40,266 bases of DNA from DASYAE01 sp036501535. Lineage in GTDB: Bacteria; Actinomycetota; Actinomycetes; Streptomycetales; Catenulisporaceae. Both the position numbers and the translations under genes were made by a program. The notes below the pieces were generated by a model. The model had not been told where the DNA came from. It ran no database searches and was given only the letters and a program-made list of their open reading frames with translations. Positions 39,856-40,266 of the stretch are shown piece by piece. The stretch is taken from positions 1 through 40,266 of the forward strand of contig DASYAE010000152.1 in NCBI GenBank assembly GCA_036501535.1, given 5' to 3'. Numbering within the stretch: the stretch's first letter is position 1; each line of letters begins with the position of its first letter.

Positions 39856-40266
39856 GTAACTGGTCAGGTGATTACGCGTTCGCTGGTAGCCAGGGGTGGC
39901 GCTCGGCGAGCATGGTGAGTGCGTCGATGAACCGGATGCCGTGTTTGAGGGCGGTGGCGAGGTAGGAGCGCAGGTCGCAGAAGTCTCTGGCTCCGTCGAG
40001 GGTCCGCATCGAGCCGGAGACTTTCTGGCGGAGTTTGAGCATTCTGATCTCGCGCTCCGCGGCGTTATTGTCGAAGGGTACTGTGAATCCGTCGTCGAGG
40101 AAGCGCAGGTAGTCGCGTTGCCGGTCGCGCAGGCGCCGGGCCAGGGCGCGTTCCTTGTCCTTCGCCTTGCCGGTCTCGGTGCCCGCGGCGCCGATGAGCG
40201 TGGCCGAGCGCAGCCGGCCCACTAGCGTCGCCTCCTTCTCCCGGTCCACGCTCGCATGCCCGGCGG
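39856..40266 (-). mobile_element. IS66 family insertion sequence, right-hand part
   Basis: The sequence begins GTAA (39856), the terminal tetranucleotide typical of IS66 elements, 16 bases before the transposase stop codon. The element continues past the window edge. The 8 bases outside, GTCTCGAC (39848-39855), would be one copy of the 8-bp target duplication, but the other end is not visible to confirm this. Confidence 0.65.
39872..40266 (-). CDS. IS66 family transposase, C-terminal part
   Basis: The frame is open to the right edge, so the N-terminus lies outside. The visible ~131 residues include the conserved IS66 C-terminus: RDRQRDYLRFLDDGFTVPFDNNAAEREIRMLKLRQKVSGSMRTLDGARDFCDLRSYLATALKHGIRFIDALTML. 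The DNNAAEREIRM segment includes the last acidic residue of the DDE catalytic triad. It ends 16 bases from the IS terminus. GTG 40249 is an internal candidate start but the upstream sequence is coding in the same frame. Whether the element is intact is unknown. Confidence 0.92.
   Translation of the reverse strand, partial: AGHASVDREKEATLVGRLRSATLIGAAGTETGKAKDKERALARRLRDRQRDYLRFLDDGFTVPFDNNAAEREIRMLKLRQKVSGSMRTLDGARDFCDLRSYLATALKHGIRFIDALTMLAERHPWLPANA

Overview
The window is high-GC, densely coding DNA with strong G/C bias at third codon positions, frequent GTG starts, several leaderless starts and T-poor intrinsic terminators. Together with a SARP/AfsR regulator, a CBM2-GH48 cellulase under a CebR-like box, an LtrA protein, a LigB-type ATP-dependent DNA ligase and a P450/TetR pair, this indicates a soil or plant-litter actinomycete. 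A Streptomyces-like or Catenulispora-like relative is my best guess; the genus cannot be fixed from the sequence.

Layout. 1-4.6 kb: the end of a TolB-like gene, a CxxC hypothetical, a TPR gene split by an ATGA overlap inside a repeat, and a Phd-type antitoxin followed by a broken toxin. 4.6-10.3 kb: a secreted SGNH hydrolase, an LtrA membrane protein, a P450 divergent from a TetR regulator over two tandem operators, and an aldo/keto reductase. 10.4-16.5 kb: an unusual ZnuA-like lipoprotein, a double-FKBP lipoprotein and a large GH48 cellulase with a CebR-like operator. 16.5-21 kb: a gamma-glutamyltransferase-like enzyme and, convergent to it, a polar amino-acid ABC importer operon. 21-24 kb: a SAM hydroxide adenosyltransferase behind what looks like a leader-peptide attenuator, and a DNA ligase. 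24-28.6 kb: a membrane-anchored esterase with a truncated paralogue of its anchor, a frameshifted secreted protein, a BNR-repeat protein paired with a ubiquitin-like MoaD/ThiS protein, and a small secreted protein. 28.6-33 kb: a SARP-NB-ARC-TPR regulator and a secreted CHAP protein. 33.2-36.6 kb: a small two-cysteine secreted peptide gene, a TrmB/LuxR-type regulator, an adenylate-forming enzyme and two small genes. 36.8-38.8 kb: a Lon-like protein lacking the nucleophile serine and a nucleotidyltransferase.

The right edge, from about 38.9 kb, appears to be the start of an integrated element. A 3' fragment of a tRNA-Leu(TAA) gene, typical of a tRNA-targeting integrase scar, marks the junction. 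It is followed by a ribbon-helix-helix/coiled-coil/zinc-ribbon/membrane protein, a 44-residue membrane peptide, a perfect 31-bp palindrome, and an IS66-type insertion sequence that runs off the window.

The most notable signals are the attenuator-like leader of the SAM hydrolase gene, the tRNA-Leu scar with its unusual cargo, the split TPR gene, the broken toxin beside an intact antitoxin, the apparently inactivated Lon-like and ZnuA-like proteins, the BNR/ubiquitin-like pair, and the small-peptide/LuxR/adenylating-enzyme neighbourhood. All functional calls are by recognition of motifs in the translated sequence; no database search was possible.
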